Counted from the stretch's first letter, positions 16,332-26,492 are shown. The stretch is 64,000 bases of DNA from an uncultured Chitinophaga sp. (GCA_902168205.1 CABHOK010000017.1:62001-126000); one strand, 5' to 3'. Notes: generated by a model not told the origin, from the sequence alone. Program-made: numbers and translations.

Positions 16332-18233
16332 TCACATGAATTTCTTCCACCACCATTGAAAGACCACCAGTCCCCAGATGCGCGCGTGCGCATCGCCTGG
16401 GTTAGACGAGAACAGTTGCTGTTTCAACTTCTCAATTTCACTGTATTCAAAGATGCCCTGCGAATGGATAAACTCTTTTGACAAAAGATCATCTGTTATC
16501 AAAGACCTCATTTCATTTCTAAACCATTTCAACAACGGAACTTCAAAGCCTTTTTTAGGACGGTTGTATAGTTTTGCCGGAAGTATATCACGGAAAGCAT
16601 CCTGAAGAATTCTCTTTCTATATTGAGAATTGATTTTATACTCGCCCGGCAAACTAAATACAAAATTGACAACTTCGTAATCGAGGAAGGGGACGCGTAC
16701 TTCCAGCCCATTCGCCATGCTCATCAGGTCAACTTTAGTAAGCATGTCGTTTGGCAGCACGATTAACATATCCGTTAACAGTATATCATTGATGCCAGCG
16801 TTATCGGGCAAATGTCGGAGGAGAGTATTCTTGCGTGCTGCAAATTCCTGATGCGAACTTTTCATTTTTATATCAGCATGCAGCATGGATAGCGCTTCAT
16901 TATTATGCGCGTACCCGGCCCAACGCCAGTAGCGATCTTTCGCAGATAGCTTCATACCTTCACTAAAGCGCAATAACTGACGAGCTTTGTTTGCCAACGG
17001 ATTATTTCTGGACTGCGGCAGTACCTTCCATAACGGATGCAATGCTCCTACTAATTCTTCCTTAAATCCTTTATGAATAATGCGATTAAAAGCTGCATGT
17101 TTGTTATACCCGGCAAACATTTCGTCAGCACCATCTCCGGATAGGGCAACCGTTGCGTGCTTACGTGTCTCTTTGCTCAATATATATACTGCGATGGCGG
17201 ATGAGTCTGCAAACGGTTCATCGATATAATCAAGCACAGCATTTACGTGTGCATAAAGATCATTGTTGGTGAGTGAGAAAACGGTGTGCTCGGTTTTAAA
17301 ATGCTTCGCAACCAACCGGGCATATTCTGTTTCATCAAAAAAACTTTCGTCTTTAAATCCGATGGAAAAAGTGTGCAGGTCGGGTTTATGTTTGCTGGCC
17401 AATGCTGTAACCACAGAAGAATCAATACCTCCGCTGAGAAAAGCGCCGAGCGGCACATCAGCAACCAATCTTCGTTGTACAGATTCTTCCAGTAACTGTT
17501 TTAGCCTGGTTTGTGCATCCTGGTAAGAAATTGTATTTCGTTCGGACTCTTCGCGGTTATAAGGTATATCATAGTATGATTGAATATCCATCTTCTGCCG
17601 CGATACCTTCATATAGTGTCCCGGCATCAGTTTCTTTACATTCTGAAAAATTGAATCGGGTGCCGGAATATAGTTTAACTGAAGATAAATATGGAGCGAA
17701 TTATAGTCGACAGTCTTCTCAATACCATATTCCAAAATAGATTTCATCTCGGATGCAAACAGAAACTTATCTTCATCAAAGAGATATAGCAGTGGTTTGA
17801 TGCCGAAACGATCGCGCGCCAAAAAGAAAGTTTTCTCTTGGCGATCATATACACAGAACGAAAAAAATCCGTTAAGCTTTGAAAGACATTTCTCTTTCTG
17901 ATCGATATATAGATTGAGTAATACTTCTGTATCGGAATGAGAGAAGAACGTGTAGCCCTTCCGTTCAAGCTCTTGCTTCAGCGATTGAAAATTAAAAATC
18001 TCACCGTTGAAGACAATGCAATAGCGTTTGCTCTCATCCCACATAGGCTGATGTGCCACAGCCGTTGTATCAATGATCGACAATCTGCGATGACCAAGAC
18101 CAACCCATTCGTCATGATAAACATCCTGATAATCGGGACCACGTTTTTGTATAGCCTGTGTGGCATTGCTGATTTGTATCTTATTGAATTTACCTACGAG
18201 GTTGAATGCAAAAATTCCCGTTATACCACACAT
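16332..18233 (-). CDS. asnB: glutamine-hydrolysing asparagine synthase (AsnB)
   Basis: Cytoplasmic amidotransferase of 633 aa. The N-terminal class II glutaminase begins MCGITGIF with nucleophile C2, and shows LGHRRLSIID and the FNGEIFN segment. The C-terminal PP-loop synthetase has FLSGGIDSSVV (about 263-273) and ALSGDGADEMFAGY. It makes asparagine, or amidates a related substrate, from glutamine and ATP; the family includes paralogues in peptidoglycan and compatible-solute pathways. It is divergent from a YbdK-type ligase 63 bases away, which leaves an alternative amidating role open. Confidence 0.93.
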   Translation of the reverse strand: MCGITGIFAFNLVGKFNKIQISNATQAIQKRGPDYQDVYHDEWVGLGHRRLSIIDTTAVAHQPMWDESKRYCIVFNGEIFNFQSLKQELERKGYTFFSHSDTEVLLNLYIDQKEKCLSKLNGFFSFCVYDRQEKTFFLARDRFGIKPLLYLFDEDKFLFASEMKSILEYGIEKTVDYNSLHIYLQLNYIPAPDSIFQNVKKLMPGHYMKVSRQKMDIQSYYDIPYNREESERNTISYQDAQTRLKQLLEESVQRRLVADVPLGAFLSGGIDSSVVTALASKHKPDLHTFSIGFKDESFFDETEYARLVAKHFKTEHTVFSLTNNDLYAHVNAVLDYIDEPFADSSAIAVYILSKETRKHATVALSGDGADEMFAGYNKHAAFNRIIHKGFKEELVGALHPLWKVLPQSRNNPLANKARQLLRFSEGMKLSAKDRYWRWAGYAHNNEALSMLHADIKMKSSHQEFAARKNTLLRHLPDNAGINDILLTDMLIVLPNDMLTKVDLMSMANGLEVRVPFLDYEVVNFVFSLPGEYKINSQYRKRILQDAFRDILPAKLYNRPKKGFEVPLLKWFRNEMRSLITDDLLSKEFIHSQGIFEYSEIEKLKQQLFSSNPGDAHARIWGLVVFQWWWKKFM

Positions 18234-18296
18234 GAACTTCTGTGAATTGATTTCCGAAAGTTAATGGTTTACAAAATATCTTAATTATTTTTCCGC

Positions 18297-19445
18297 ATGC
18301 AAGAAAGTAATATAGTTCACCTACCCTTCCATTCGAGTAAGCAGGAGCTTTCTATGGGCATTGAGCTGGAGCTGCAGGTTCTTGATCAAAAAAATCTTTT
18401 ATTAACACCACGTGCTGCCGAGATCATTGAATTAATAAAGCACGATGCTTTTAAACAAGAGTTCTTTCAAAGCACGATTGAAATTATTACTGGCGTTTGC
18501 AGCGATGTGCAGGTTGCAGAACAAGATTTAAAACATTCACTTCAAAAAGCACGACACGCAACATCTCAACTTGGATTAACGCTTGCCTCCACCGGCACGC
18601 ATCCTTTAGCAGATTATCGCGACCGACTGGTTACACCATCACCACGCTATCACGAATTGATTGATCGCAACCAGTGGCTTATACGCAGAATGGCCGTATA
18701 CGGTATGCACATTCACCTGGGTATGAAATCAGGCGAAGATTGTATTCGCTTCAATTATTTTTTCATGCACGTGCTGCCACATATACTCTCGCTTTCAGGA
18801 AGTTCTCCGTTCTGGCAAGGCATGTATACCGGCTTGTCATCGTGCCGACCTACAACATACGAAGCGTTGCCTACTGCGGGTATGCCGTATCTTGTTAAAG
18901 ACTGGAAAGAATTTCAGAAGCTATATCATTTTTTACTCCGCTCCAAAGCGATTCAAAGTATGAAGGATCTCTGGTGGGATATACGACCGAGCCCACAGAT
19001 CGGAACGCTTGAACTTCGCTTCTGCGATGAACCAGCAACTCTCACGGAGGTGTTAGGTATAGCTTCGTTTGTTCACGCACTGGCGCATTGGTTTCGCGAT
19101 CACCAGGAAGAATGGACAAAATCACACACACCATTAAAGCGATGGATCTTCCGTGAAAATAAATGGAGAGCCATGCGCTACGGACTTGATGCAGAAATTG
19201 TAACGAGTAAAAACGGAAAGACAACGCTGCTACGCAAGGACATTAAAAACTGGTTACGCCTTGTGGAGCCTTATATCAGGCAATTGAATTACGGACAATA
19301 TATATCTGTGATTGAAAATATTATTAAGAAAGGAAACAGCTCAGACCGCCAGCATCGCGTGTTCGAAAAAACAAGCGACCTGATGGAAGTTGTGAAGCTG
19401 AATGTTTCAGAATTTGAAAGCGAAATTCCGAACTGGAATTTTTAA
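18297..19445 (+). CDS. YbdK-type carboxylate-amine ligase (GCS2 family)
   Basis: ATP-dependent carboxylate-amine ligase of the glutamate-cysteine ligase 2 family, 382 aa. Marks are the early MGIELELQVLD, the STGTHPLADYRDR stretch, YGMHIHLGM (metal/ATP site), SSCRPTTYEALPTAGMP, and TLELRFCDEPATLTEV. E. coli YbdK has weak gamma-glutamylcysteine synthetase activity; the physiological substrate is unknown. It is divergent from asnB and converges on the large helicase gene with a 4-base overlap of stop codons (19442-19445). Confidence 0.9.
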   Translation: MQESNIVHLPFHSSKQELSMGIELELQVLDQKNLLLTPRAAEIIELIKHDAFKQEFFQSTIEIITGVCSDVQVAEQDLKHSLQKARHATSQLGLTLASTGTHPLADYRDRLVTPSPRYHELIDRNQWLIRRMAVYGMHIHLGMKSGEDCIRFNYFFMHVLPHILSLSGSSPFWQGMYTGLSSCRPTTYEALPTAGMPYLVKDWKEFQKLYHFLLRSKAIQSMKDLWWDIRPSPQIGTLELRFCDEPATLTEVLGIASFVHALAHWFRDHQEEWTKSHTPLKRWIFRENKWRAMRYGLDAEIVTSKNGKTTLLRKDIKNWLRLVEPYIRQLNYGQYISVIENIIKKGNSSDRQHRVFEKTSDLMEVVKLNVSEFESEIPNWNF

Positions 19446-22400
19446 TGACTCGTTGCTGTACCGGTAAAGAGTATAATTTCATGCTCCATCTTTTCGCGGT
19501 CGCGCCAGTAATTACGACTGTATACCATGCGGTAACTCCAGTTCTTTTGCGCTAGCAATAAAGGTGTGTAGGCATGTGCCTCTTTTACCGATTGACTTTG
19601 ATGATAGCGGGCGTCATCGGTTAGTAAAATACCGAGGTAATTATCTCGTTGCTTTACGCTGATATCGGAGAATGGCAACGCGTTTGTCTCGAATGAAAAT
19701 TCGTTCAAACGCGATGTACTCCATTTTTGTAAATGATTTTTTAAATACCAGTGTGTGCGTTCACCATCAAGTGATGTGATCTGTGGTTTGAATCTCCGCT
19801 GATCTACATCACGGGCAAACGTGAGATACTCTTTTAATAAACGCGGCCCGTCATTTCTGGAATCGTCCGTCTTCAACTGTTCAGGCCATATACTGCTTAC
19901 GAGAACTATTTTTTCCCGCGCGCGCGTAACCGCCACGTTGAGTCGATTCTCTCCGCCGGTAGCATTCAGGCTTCCAAACAACATCATCATCTTTCCTTTT
20001 TTATCCGGTGCATAGCCGATGGAGAAAATGATAATATCTTTTTCATCACCCTGCACATTTTCAATATTCTTCACAAAAAGTGTTGAAGGTAAAGATATAC
20101 CGGTCTGTACAGCTGCTGCCTCCAGTAAATCAAGGATCAACATTTGTTGAAGTGCATTGAATGTAACGACACCAATCTCTTTTCGAGGATATGTCTTTAA
20201 CAGGTTCATTACTTTCTCAACAACACTTGCAGCCTCCACCGGGTTAGTCTGGTTGTCCCATATACCATCTACTTTTATATACTCGATGGCAGGTTCATGC
20301 TGGTTCATCACATGCTTATCGGGCAGTAACTGGAGTCTTCCTTCATAAAAATGCTTATTCGAAAAATCGATCAGTTCGAGTGACTTACTTCTATAGTGAC
20401 CTTGCAGGTGTACGGTAGATACATATCGTTCCACCAGTTCCAGCACGGAGTCAACTTCAAGCTCCGGTTCATCACGGTCATCTTCCCAACGCACCTGGTA
20501 CATTTCATTCGGACGAAGCTGCTTGTTATCTCCCGCCACTATAATTTGTTTGCCCCTATACATGGAAGGTATACCACGCTCGGCAAAACACTGCGATGCT
20601 TCATCGAAGATCACCACATCAAACAGCTCCATCATTGGAAATATAGCCGACACCGATTCGGGTGAAGCCATCCAGCAAGGTATAAGTTTAAAGAGCTCTT
20701 CCTGAAAATCCGTTATCACTTTGCGCATCGGCCATACCTTTTTCTTCTTGCTTACCTGGTGATACAGGTCGCGGTATGTAATGCGGTTATTCAACCGGTT
20801 ATATTCTATACCTTCGTATACCAATTCGCGCGCGCGAACCAGTAAAATTTCTTCACTTAGTTTTTGTTTCTCAACCACCAGTTGCTGTATCTCGGTTTCC
20901 ATCGCATCCATCTTCATGGTAGATACCGCGCGCAACACAGGATATTTAGTTTCAATGTGATCGATCCACGCGAGACGCAAACTGTTCTGGAATAAATTTT
21001 CCATCGAAGCAGCATCCCAGTCTTTCAGGTGATCATTCAATCTTTCAATCACTTCTTTCTCGTATGGCCGTAGTCCTGCTTTCAGTTTATCATAAGCACA
21101 CAAGTTATCGAAATCGCGTTTCAGCGTTTGTATATAATCACTCTCCAGCGAAGGCTCCTGCACCAGGTGTCTGTATTGATACAGCGACACATAATGCATC
21201 CACGCTGTTTTTCTGACAGGTATACCGCTCACTGCTTTCAGCAACTGCTGAAGCAAATCGATAAACTCTTTTCGCGATAGTCCTTGTACATTAATTGACT
21301 TGTTTACTTCGCGTAGCGAGTTAAAAACAAGCTTGGCACGTACAGCAAACTTTTTACGCTTAAACCATTTTTTCAGATTGTCAGCATTGTAATCGCCTGG
21401 CACTTCTTTCAACCAGATCTTCGTACGAAGTGCCGTAAGATGATGCTCCAGATTTAAACGACTATCAATGCGCTGCTCGAGTACGTTCAGTCCAATCTTG
21501 TTATAGGCAAGACCATTGGCTACCAGTACACGCTTTACGAGGTATTTATTTTCAGAGAAGAATTCCCAACGCGCCATACGTATCAGGTTTGTGCGCGCAT
21601 CTACACGTTGCTGTAGCGCTTCCTGTACTTTTCCAAGTTGATCGCTTACGATGGTTGTCTCCGGTCCTTCTTCCTGAAAACAGTTTAGTATAACGCGCTC
21701 CATGTTAGCAAGCCACAGTAAACTGGTTTCATCATCAGTCTCCTGCATCATGGCCTGAAAGTACCGATAGGTTTCTTCATCTTTCAGTACGCTGATCATC
21801 CCGAGAATTTCATCTTCACGGAAATAAAATGACTCAGCATTTTCAAGATTGATGGATATACCGATCAGCCTGAAAACTTCTTCTGAAACTTGTTTCTGAT
21901 ATTGAACAATGTCGTGAACAGTCTTCTCAATTTCTTTCTGATCAGCGTACTGAAAATCTGCGAATGATTTTCGTTCGCGCCATATATAGTTTTCGCCTTC
22001 AAACCATGCAGCATAGTTTGCATACATTTTGAGTGTGCGCGAAAAATCAGGTAGTTCGGAAAAAGTAAAATAGTGATACTCCTGCTTGATGTTCATGGAA
22101 GGAGCATACGGATCGGACGTGAGGTATAATTCTTTTACAGGCACACCACACTCACCGTCATGATATAGCGCGCTTCTGAACTCTTCCAGTTCTTCTGTGA
22201 TCTGATCTATTCTGCGACTTACCTGGAAAAATCTCCGCTCGGTTTGAATTACATCAACACCACGGTTCTTTGTTTTATAGTCATCTATACTATCAATCTG
22301 CCGCGCGATTTTGGCAAAAATTTCCTTGCGATCATTTCTGAAATCGTGAATGAGACCGAGAAAGTCATGCAGGTTTATATCGTGTAGTCTGTTATATACT

Positions 22401-23440
22401 ACATCCAGCGCGGCACGTTTCTGGCATACGAGTAATGCTTTTTTACCAGATGCCATAGCATCTGCCAGAAGATTACAGATGAGTTGAGATTTGCCTGTGC
22501 CGGGAGGCCCCTGCACTACTACCGACTTACCAACTTTAACAGATTTAATAGCACTCTCCTGGTGAGCATCTAACAGGAAAGGAGTAAATATTTTTTCTTC
22601 GCTGATGCGCACATCAGCAACTTGCTGCGATTTACCAGTAAAGAAATCCTCAAGGTCGCGAATAGATTCCTTCTCCAGCAGGTATTGATAATCTGGGACT
22701 AGCTGAGAACCTGCCTGCGGAAATATACCCAGTACGGCTTCCGGGTATAATTTGATCTCACCGTTTTTATGCGATGCATCAAAGGCATCTTTCTTGAACT
22801 CCTGAAACGGAATCAATTCATCTCGAAAGTTATCGGGGTTGAAGTTGATCTCGATCTTATCTTTGATGAGCTGATAAAGTTGTGTACGAAAAACAGTACT
22901 GTCTTTATCAAAGTCATCGAAGGTTGTATCGGTTAACGATTCATCCAGTTTTACTTTGTTATATAGCGAGTAAGCGAGTAAAAATGTTTTGTTGAATGTG
23001 ATACCTGCATCTTCGCGCGGTTCAAGCACCCAATGCTGTCCTGATTGGACAATGGATACCGGGAAGAATAGCAATGGACAACGCACCATGGTGCCGTCCG
23101 AAAATTTACCATGAACAAACGGCCAACCTACGTGGAGATCATTGGAGCCTCGCTCTTCATATATAAAGCGGTCGATGCGCTGCAGGTTCTTGATCTTGCG
23201 GCTTGCTTCGTTGTTTGCTTCCAGGCGACTGTCCAGTACCTGACAAAGTTTTTTATTGCGACCGGCAATCAGTCCGTTGATAATTTCGAAGGATCGCTCG
23301 TTGTTCAGAAAACTTAATTCATGCACATCCATTAATTGCTCTGCAGGCAACCGGAATAAAAGCAATGAACGGCTGTTGCCGGTAAGGTTGGTAAGCCTGC
23401 GCAGGTAAGTTCGAAGAATGTGTTTTGTATTTTCTGACAT
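19442..23440 (-). CDS. very large COG1112-type SF1 helicase with degenerate Vsr-like tail
   Basis: 1332-aa UvrD/Upf1-like (DNA2/NAM7 group) helicase. The N-terminal region (about 8-60, LTNLTGNSRSLLLFR) resembles DUF4011. Walker A is GPPGTGKSQ at 311-319. A long helical insert follows. Walker B FDEASQ is near residue 940, with the helicase core HYRSKS, VVTFNALQQ, VQGDEKDIII and LNVAVTRARE. The last 120 residues look like the MTES_1575/Vsr PD-(D/E)XK domain (LGILLTDDARYHQSQSVKEAH...NWSYRMVYSRNYWRDREK), but the usual ECDG acidic cluster is altered. Such proteins act on nucleic acids and some are phage-defence components. The role here is inferred only. The gene is isolated, 90 bases from the HhH gene upstream. 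Confidence 0.87.
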   Translation of the reverse strand: MSENTKHILRTYLRRLTNLTGNSRSLLLFRLPAEQLMDVHELSFLNNERSFEIINGLIAGRNKKLCQVLDSRLEANNEASRKIKNLQRIDRFIYEERGSNDLHVGWPFVHGKFSDGTMVRCPLLFFPVSIVQSGQHWVLEPREDAGITFNKTFLLAYSLYNKVKLDESLTDTTFDDFDKDSTVFRTQLYQLIKDKIEINFNPDNFRDELIPFQEFKKDAFDASHKNGEIKLYPEAVLGIFPQAGSQLVPDYQYLLEKESIRDLEDFFTGKSQQVADVRISEEKIFTPFLLDAHQESAIKSVKVGKSVVVQGPPGTGKSQLICNLLADAMASGKKALLVCQKRAALDVVYNRLHDINLHDFLGLIHDFRNDRKEIFAKIARQIDSIDDYKTKNRGVDVIQTERRFFQVSRRIDQITEELEEFRSALYHDGECGVPVKELYLTSDPYAPSMNIKQEYHYFTFSELPDFSRTLKMYANYAAWFEGENYIWRERKSFADFQYADQKEIEKTVHDIVQYQKQVSEEVFRLIGISINLENAESFYFREDEILGMISVLKDEETYRYFQAMMQETDDETSLLWLANMERVILNCFQEEGPETTIVSDQLGKVQEALQQRVDARTNLIRMARWEFFSENKYLVKRVLVANGLAYNKIGLNVLEQRIDSRLNLEHHLTALRTKIWLKEVPGDYNADNLKKWFKRKKFAVRAKLVFNSLREVNKSINVQGLSRKEFIDLLQQLLKAVSGIPVRKTAWMHYVSLYQYRHLVQEPSLESDYIQTLKRDFDNLCAYDKLKAGLRPYEKEVIERLNDHLKDWDAASMENLFQNSLRLAWIDHIETKYPVLRAVSTMKMDAMETEIQQLVVEKQKLSEEILLVRARELVYEGIEYNRLNNRITYRDLYHQVSKKKKVWPMRKVITDFQEELFKLIPCWMASPESVSAIFPMMELFDVVIFDEASQCFAERGIPSMYRGKQIIVAGDNKQLRPNEMYQVRWEDDRDEPELEVDSVLELVERYVSTVHLQGHYRSKSLELIDFSNKHFYEGRLQLLPDKHVMNQHEPAIEYIKVDGIWDNQTNPVEAASVVEKVMNLLKTYPRKEIGVVTFNALQQMLILDLLEAAAVQTGISLPSTLFVKNIENVQGDEKDIIIFSIGYAPDKKGKMMMLFGSLNATGGENRLNVAVTRAREKIVLVSSIWPEQLKTDDSRNDGPRLLKEYLTFARDVDQRRFKPQITSLDGERTHWYLKNHLQKWSTSRLNEFSFETNALPFSDISVKQRDNYLGILLTDDARYHQSQSVKEAHAYTPLLLAQKNWSYRMVYSRNYWRDREKMEHEIILFTGTATSH

Positions 23441-23530
23441 GTACCGATCGATCAGTAAAAGTTAAACATTATGAGCATCAGTTGTGATATATATCGTGAA
23501 GTCTTTATCCAATTGCCCGACATCTAACTT

Positions 23531-24439
23531 CTATTCAAAATCCAAATATGGCGTGATTTTCTGAATGGTCTTGGCATCGAAGGCCTGTATCTTTCGAAGA
23601 TCCTCAACACTATTGATTTTTCCATGCTGAAATCGATAGGCAACTATAGCTTTGGCGACAGACTTCACTAAATAGGGATGAGCCGCGAGCTCCCGGTCGC
23701 TGGCTGTGTTAATGTGGATTTTTTGTGGAATAAATTTATCTCCGACAAACGTTGCCTGCGATAACTTTTCAATCACAACAGAATCCAACGTATATACTTC
23801 AGCGAGTTGATCCATACTCACAAAACCACCCAGCTTATCGCGGTAGGCAACAATTCGTAAAGCACGCTTCTCCCCTATGCCGTAAATCTTTTTGAGCTGT
23901 GCCGTGTCTGCCATGTTTATATCGAATTTCAAGGTCTCTTTTCGCGCCCTGGCAAACGGCATCGCTGGTTTATTTTCAGCCAACAGCTTCTGCACATTTT
24001 TATCAGGCAACAATATATAGGGATAGAGTTGATGATAGAACGTTGTATCCATACCATACATTTTAAGCAAGTCTGATTTTACTTTGAACCGTCCGCCTTT
24101 CGCGCGGTAGTTAATAATGCGTTTGGAAATCTTCTCTGTAAATCCGAGTGCCTGAAATTGCTGTTGAGATATCCGGTTAGGATCGAATTGAAAAAACGAT
24201 TGAGTTTTTCGTGATGACAAGGTCTTCACACTGTCGCATGTTGCCTGTTCCCATTGCGCGATCAGGCTGTCCAATGAGTGCACCTCCGGAGGATGGTGTG
24301 TTCCATAGTGACTGATATACCAACGGTATGCGGGTTGTGAAAAAATCAGTGCTGCCATTAATGGCAGCAAAATCATAAAAGCATTTACCTGCGAACGCGA
24401 AAAACCAAAGAAGTTTTTCAGCCAACGTCTTATCACCAT
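23531..24439 (-). CDS. ComEA-like helix-hairpin-helix protein, membrane anchored
   Basis: 302 aa with one N-terminal membrane segment (about 19-39) and three helix-hairpin-helix repeats: QQQFQALGFTEKISKRIINYR (about 96-140), DTAQLKKIYGIGEKRALRIVAYRD (about 176-220) and DRELAAHPYLVKSVAKAIVAYR (about 245-295). The last two begin with the ComEA-type INTAS/DINMAD signature. Periplasmic ComEA binds incoming DNA during transformation; multi-HhH versions are common in Bacteroidota with unproven roles. It is directly upstream of the large helicase on the same strand, and both are nucleic-acid proteins. Confidence 0.85.
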   Translation of the reverse strand: MVIRRWLKNFFGFSRSQVNAFMILLPLMAALIFSQPAYRWYISHYGTHHPPEVHSLDSLIAQWEQATCDSVKTLSSRKTQSFFQFDPNRISQQQFQALGFTEKISKRIINYRAKGGRFKVKSDLLKMYGMDTTFYHQLYPYILLPDKNVQKLLAENKPAMPFARARKETLKFDINMADTAQLKKIYGIGEKRALRIVAYRDKLGGFVSMDQLAEVYTLDSVVIEKLSQATFVGDKFIPQKIHINTASDRELAAHPYLVKSVAKAIVAYRFQHGKINSVEDLRKIQAFDAKTIQKITPYLDFE

Positions 24440-24731
24440 AACGATTTGGACTTCTTACAACTTAACTTACTTCAAGAACGACATTTTTTTCAACTCACAT
24501 CTTTGCGTTTTGTCTTACCGGGAACAACGGCCTGCATTCCCGGGTTGTAGAAGAGCTATTTCCAAGGCGCTGTATCCCACATAATGATGGGTGATGAACA
24601 ACCCGTAGATAGCGAGCTTCGTACTAGTGAAAGCAATTGCCATACGTACTATTTATACTCATTCTAAATTATATGTTCGCTGATTTTTATCATGATTGAT
24701 TTTCGCTCAGGCTTTACCTTTGCTACTCGAA

Positions 24732-25991
24732 ATGACACAGAATTTAAAAGCACTCGTTTTAACCTATAAAACCGCTCCGGTAGCAGTACGCGAGCAGGTT
24801 TCGCTGACAGAGTCTGCTGTTAAGCAATTGTTGAATTTTATCCGCGATTATACGGCAACTACCGATGTACTGGTGGTTTCTACGTGCAACCGTACCGAGA
24901 TTTACTATGTAGCGGAACAGGACTATGCTTCTGAAATTTTCAAAGGTCTTTCATTTGTAAAAAATATTGATTCAGGTTTTGAACAGCACTTTACAACGTT
25001 AGCCGGAACGGATGCTGTTAATCACCTTTTTGAAGTTGCTATCGGCCTGGATGCCCAGGTAATTGGCGACCTTCAGATTTCTGGGCAGGTAAAAAATGCT
25101 TACCAGTGGAGTGCAGATGAAAACATGGCGGGGCCTTTCCTCCACAGATTGATGCACACCATATTCTTTGTAAACAAACGCGTAGTGCAGGAAACTTCTT
25201 TCCGCGATGGTGCAGCTTCTATTTCGTACGCAGCGAAAGAAATGGCTGACGACCTGACTGCCGGAGTACGCGAACCTAAAATACTGGTTGTTGGTGTTGG
25301 TGAAATAGGACAAGACGTATGTCTTAACCTGGTGAACACGCGCCTTCAAAATGTTACGATATTAAACCGTACGCTCGACAAAGCTGAAAAGCTTGCGCAG
25401 AAGTGCGGATTCAAATTTGGCGGTATTGAAAATCTGAAGGACGAAATTCAGAAGGCTGATGTTGTGATCAGCTCAGTATCGGGTAACGAACCACTTATCA
25501 ACCGTGAATTATTAAAAGACATAACCATATTCTCGCATAAGTTCTTCATTGATCTTTCCATGCCTCGCAGCATCGAAGCTTCGATCGAAGAAATTCCCGG
25601 AGCAATTGTCTATAACCTTGACGACATCCAGGAAAAAACAAACGAGGCCGTTGAAAAACGGAAGGCATCCATTCCAAGAATCCAGGCGATCATTGGTGAA
25701 GCCATTGGCGAGTTCGAAGATTGGTCGAAAGAAATGGTGGTGTCTCCTACTATCCAGAAATTAAAAAATACACTGGAGAAAATCCGCCAGGAAGAGTTGG
25801 CGCGTTTCCTGAAAAACTCGAAGCCGGATGAAGCAGAGAAGTTGGAAGAAATGAGTCGCTCCCTGATGCAGAAAATTCTGAAGTACCCGGTACTCCAGTT
25901 AAAAGCAGCGTGTAAACGTGGCGATGCCGAGTCGCTTACCGAAATGCTGCACGAGCTCTTCAATCTTGAAAGAGTTTCCGAAAAGAAGTAA
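24732..25991 (+). CDS. hemA: glutamyl-tRNA reductase
   Basis: First committed step of tetrapyrrole synthesis by the C5 route: NADPH reduction of Glu-tRNA to glutamate-1-semialdehyde. 419 aa from the ATG at 24732; an in-frame TTG lies 12 codons upstream at 24696. The catalytic cysteine is C52 in STCNRTEIY. GLDAQVIGDLQISGQVK is the tRNA-binding signature, with D in place of the usual E of GE(P/D)QI. A Rossmann NADPH domain has VVGVGEIGQDV, and a dimerisation helix ends the protein. No other hem genes are adjacent. The space 24440-24731 shows no gene. Confidence 0.95.
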   Translation: MTQNLKALVLTYKTAPVAVREQVSLTESAVKQLLNFIRDYTATTDVLVVSTCNRTEIYYVAEQDYASEIFKGLSFVKNIDSGFEQHFTTLAGTDAVNHLFEVAIGLDAQVIGDLQISGQVKNAYQWSADENMAGPFLHRLMHTIFFVNKRVVQETSFRDGAASISYAAKEMADDLTAGVREPKILVVGVGEIGQDVCLNLVNTRLQNVTILNRTLDKAEKLAQKCGFKFGGIENLKDEIQKADVVISSVSGNEPLINRELLKDITIFSHKFFIDLSMPRSIEASIEEIPGAIVYNLDDIQEKTNEAVEKRKASIPRIQAIIGEAIGEFEDWSKEMVVSPTIQKLKNTLEKIRQEELARFLKNSKPDEAEKLEEMSRSLMQKILKYPVLQLKAACKRGDAESLTEMLHELFNLERVSEKK

Positions 25992-26021
25992 TCAAAACAG
26001 CGCTGTAGCGCTTATACTTTC

Positions 26022-26492
26022 TTGAAAATTATAGCACTCGAACTGCTACAGATCGTTCACGATTTTTCGGAACGATTGCATGCTGTTTCCGATCATGATT
26101 TTTTGGCCAAGCCAAATGCTCATAAGTGGAGCAAGCAGGAAATTCTCGGACATCTCATCGACTCCGGTCACAATAACCTGCGCAGATTTATCTGTGGCCA
26201 ATACGAAAATCAACCGCCTCATATCATTTACAACCAAGACTTCTGGGTAGCTGCCAATAATTACCAGGCATCCAAAAAAAATGATGTCATTACCCTTTGG
26301 CGATTGATCAACGAACGTATTTATACTGTGCTGATCACAATGCCAGAAGAGAAGTATTTGCGTGAATGCAATACCGGCCGCCACACAAACGAACTTCACT
26401 CGCTCGAATTTCTCGCTATAGATTATGTAAGGCATTTAAAACATCACCTGAATCAGATTCTTCCAGGTTCATTTGATGTTGTATATTCATAG
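26022..26492 (+). CDS. DinB-like four-helix-bundle protein
   Basis: 156 aa, DinB_2/YfiT-type fold. The metal-binding histidines are likely H44 and H50 (LGHLIDSGHNN) and the C-terminal pair in VRHLKHHLNQIL. The family includes thiol-dependent transferases (bacillithiol or mycothiol S-transferases) and damage-induced proteins; the specific role is unknown. The frame opens with TTG at 26022, 30 bases after the hemA stop, with no ATG near, so TTG is the probable start. It is followed 9 bases later by paaD, hence probably co-transcribed. Confidence 0.8.
   Translation: MKIIALELLQIVHDFSERLHAVSDHDFLAKPNAHKWSKQEILGHLIDSGHNNLRRFICGQYENQPPHIIYNQDFWVAANNYQASKKNDVITLWRLINERIYTVLITMPEEKYLRECNTGRHTNELHSLEFLAIDYVRHLKHHLNQILPGSFDVVYS

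Noticed and set aside
25999-26012. AGCGC/GCGCT hairpin after hemA as a terminator
   Set aside because: Five-base stem with no T-run, and the DinB-like gene starts only 10 bases later; more likely chance within an operon.
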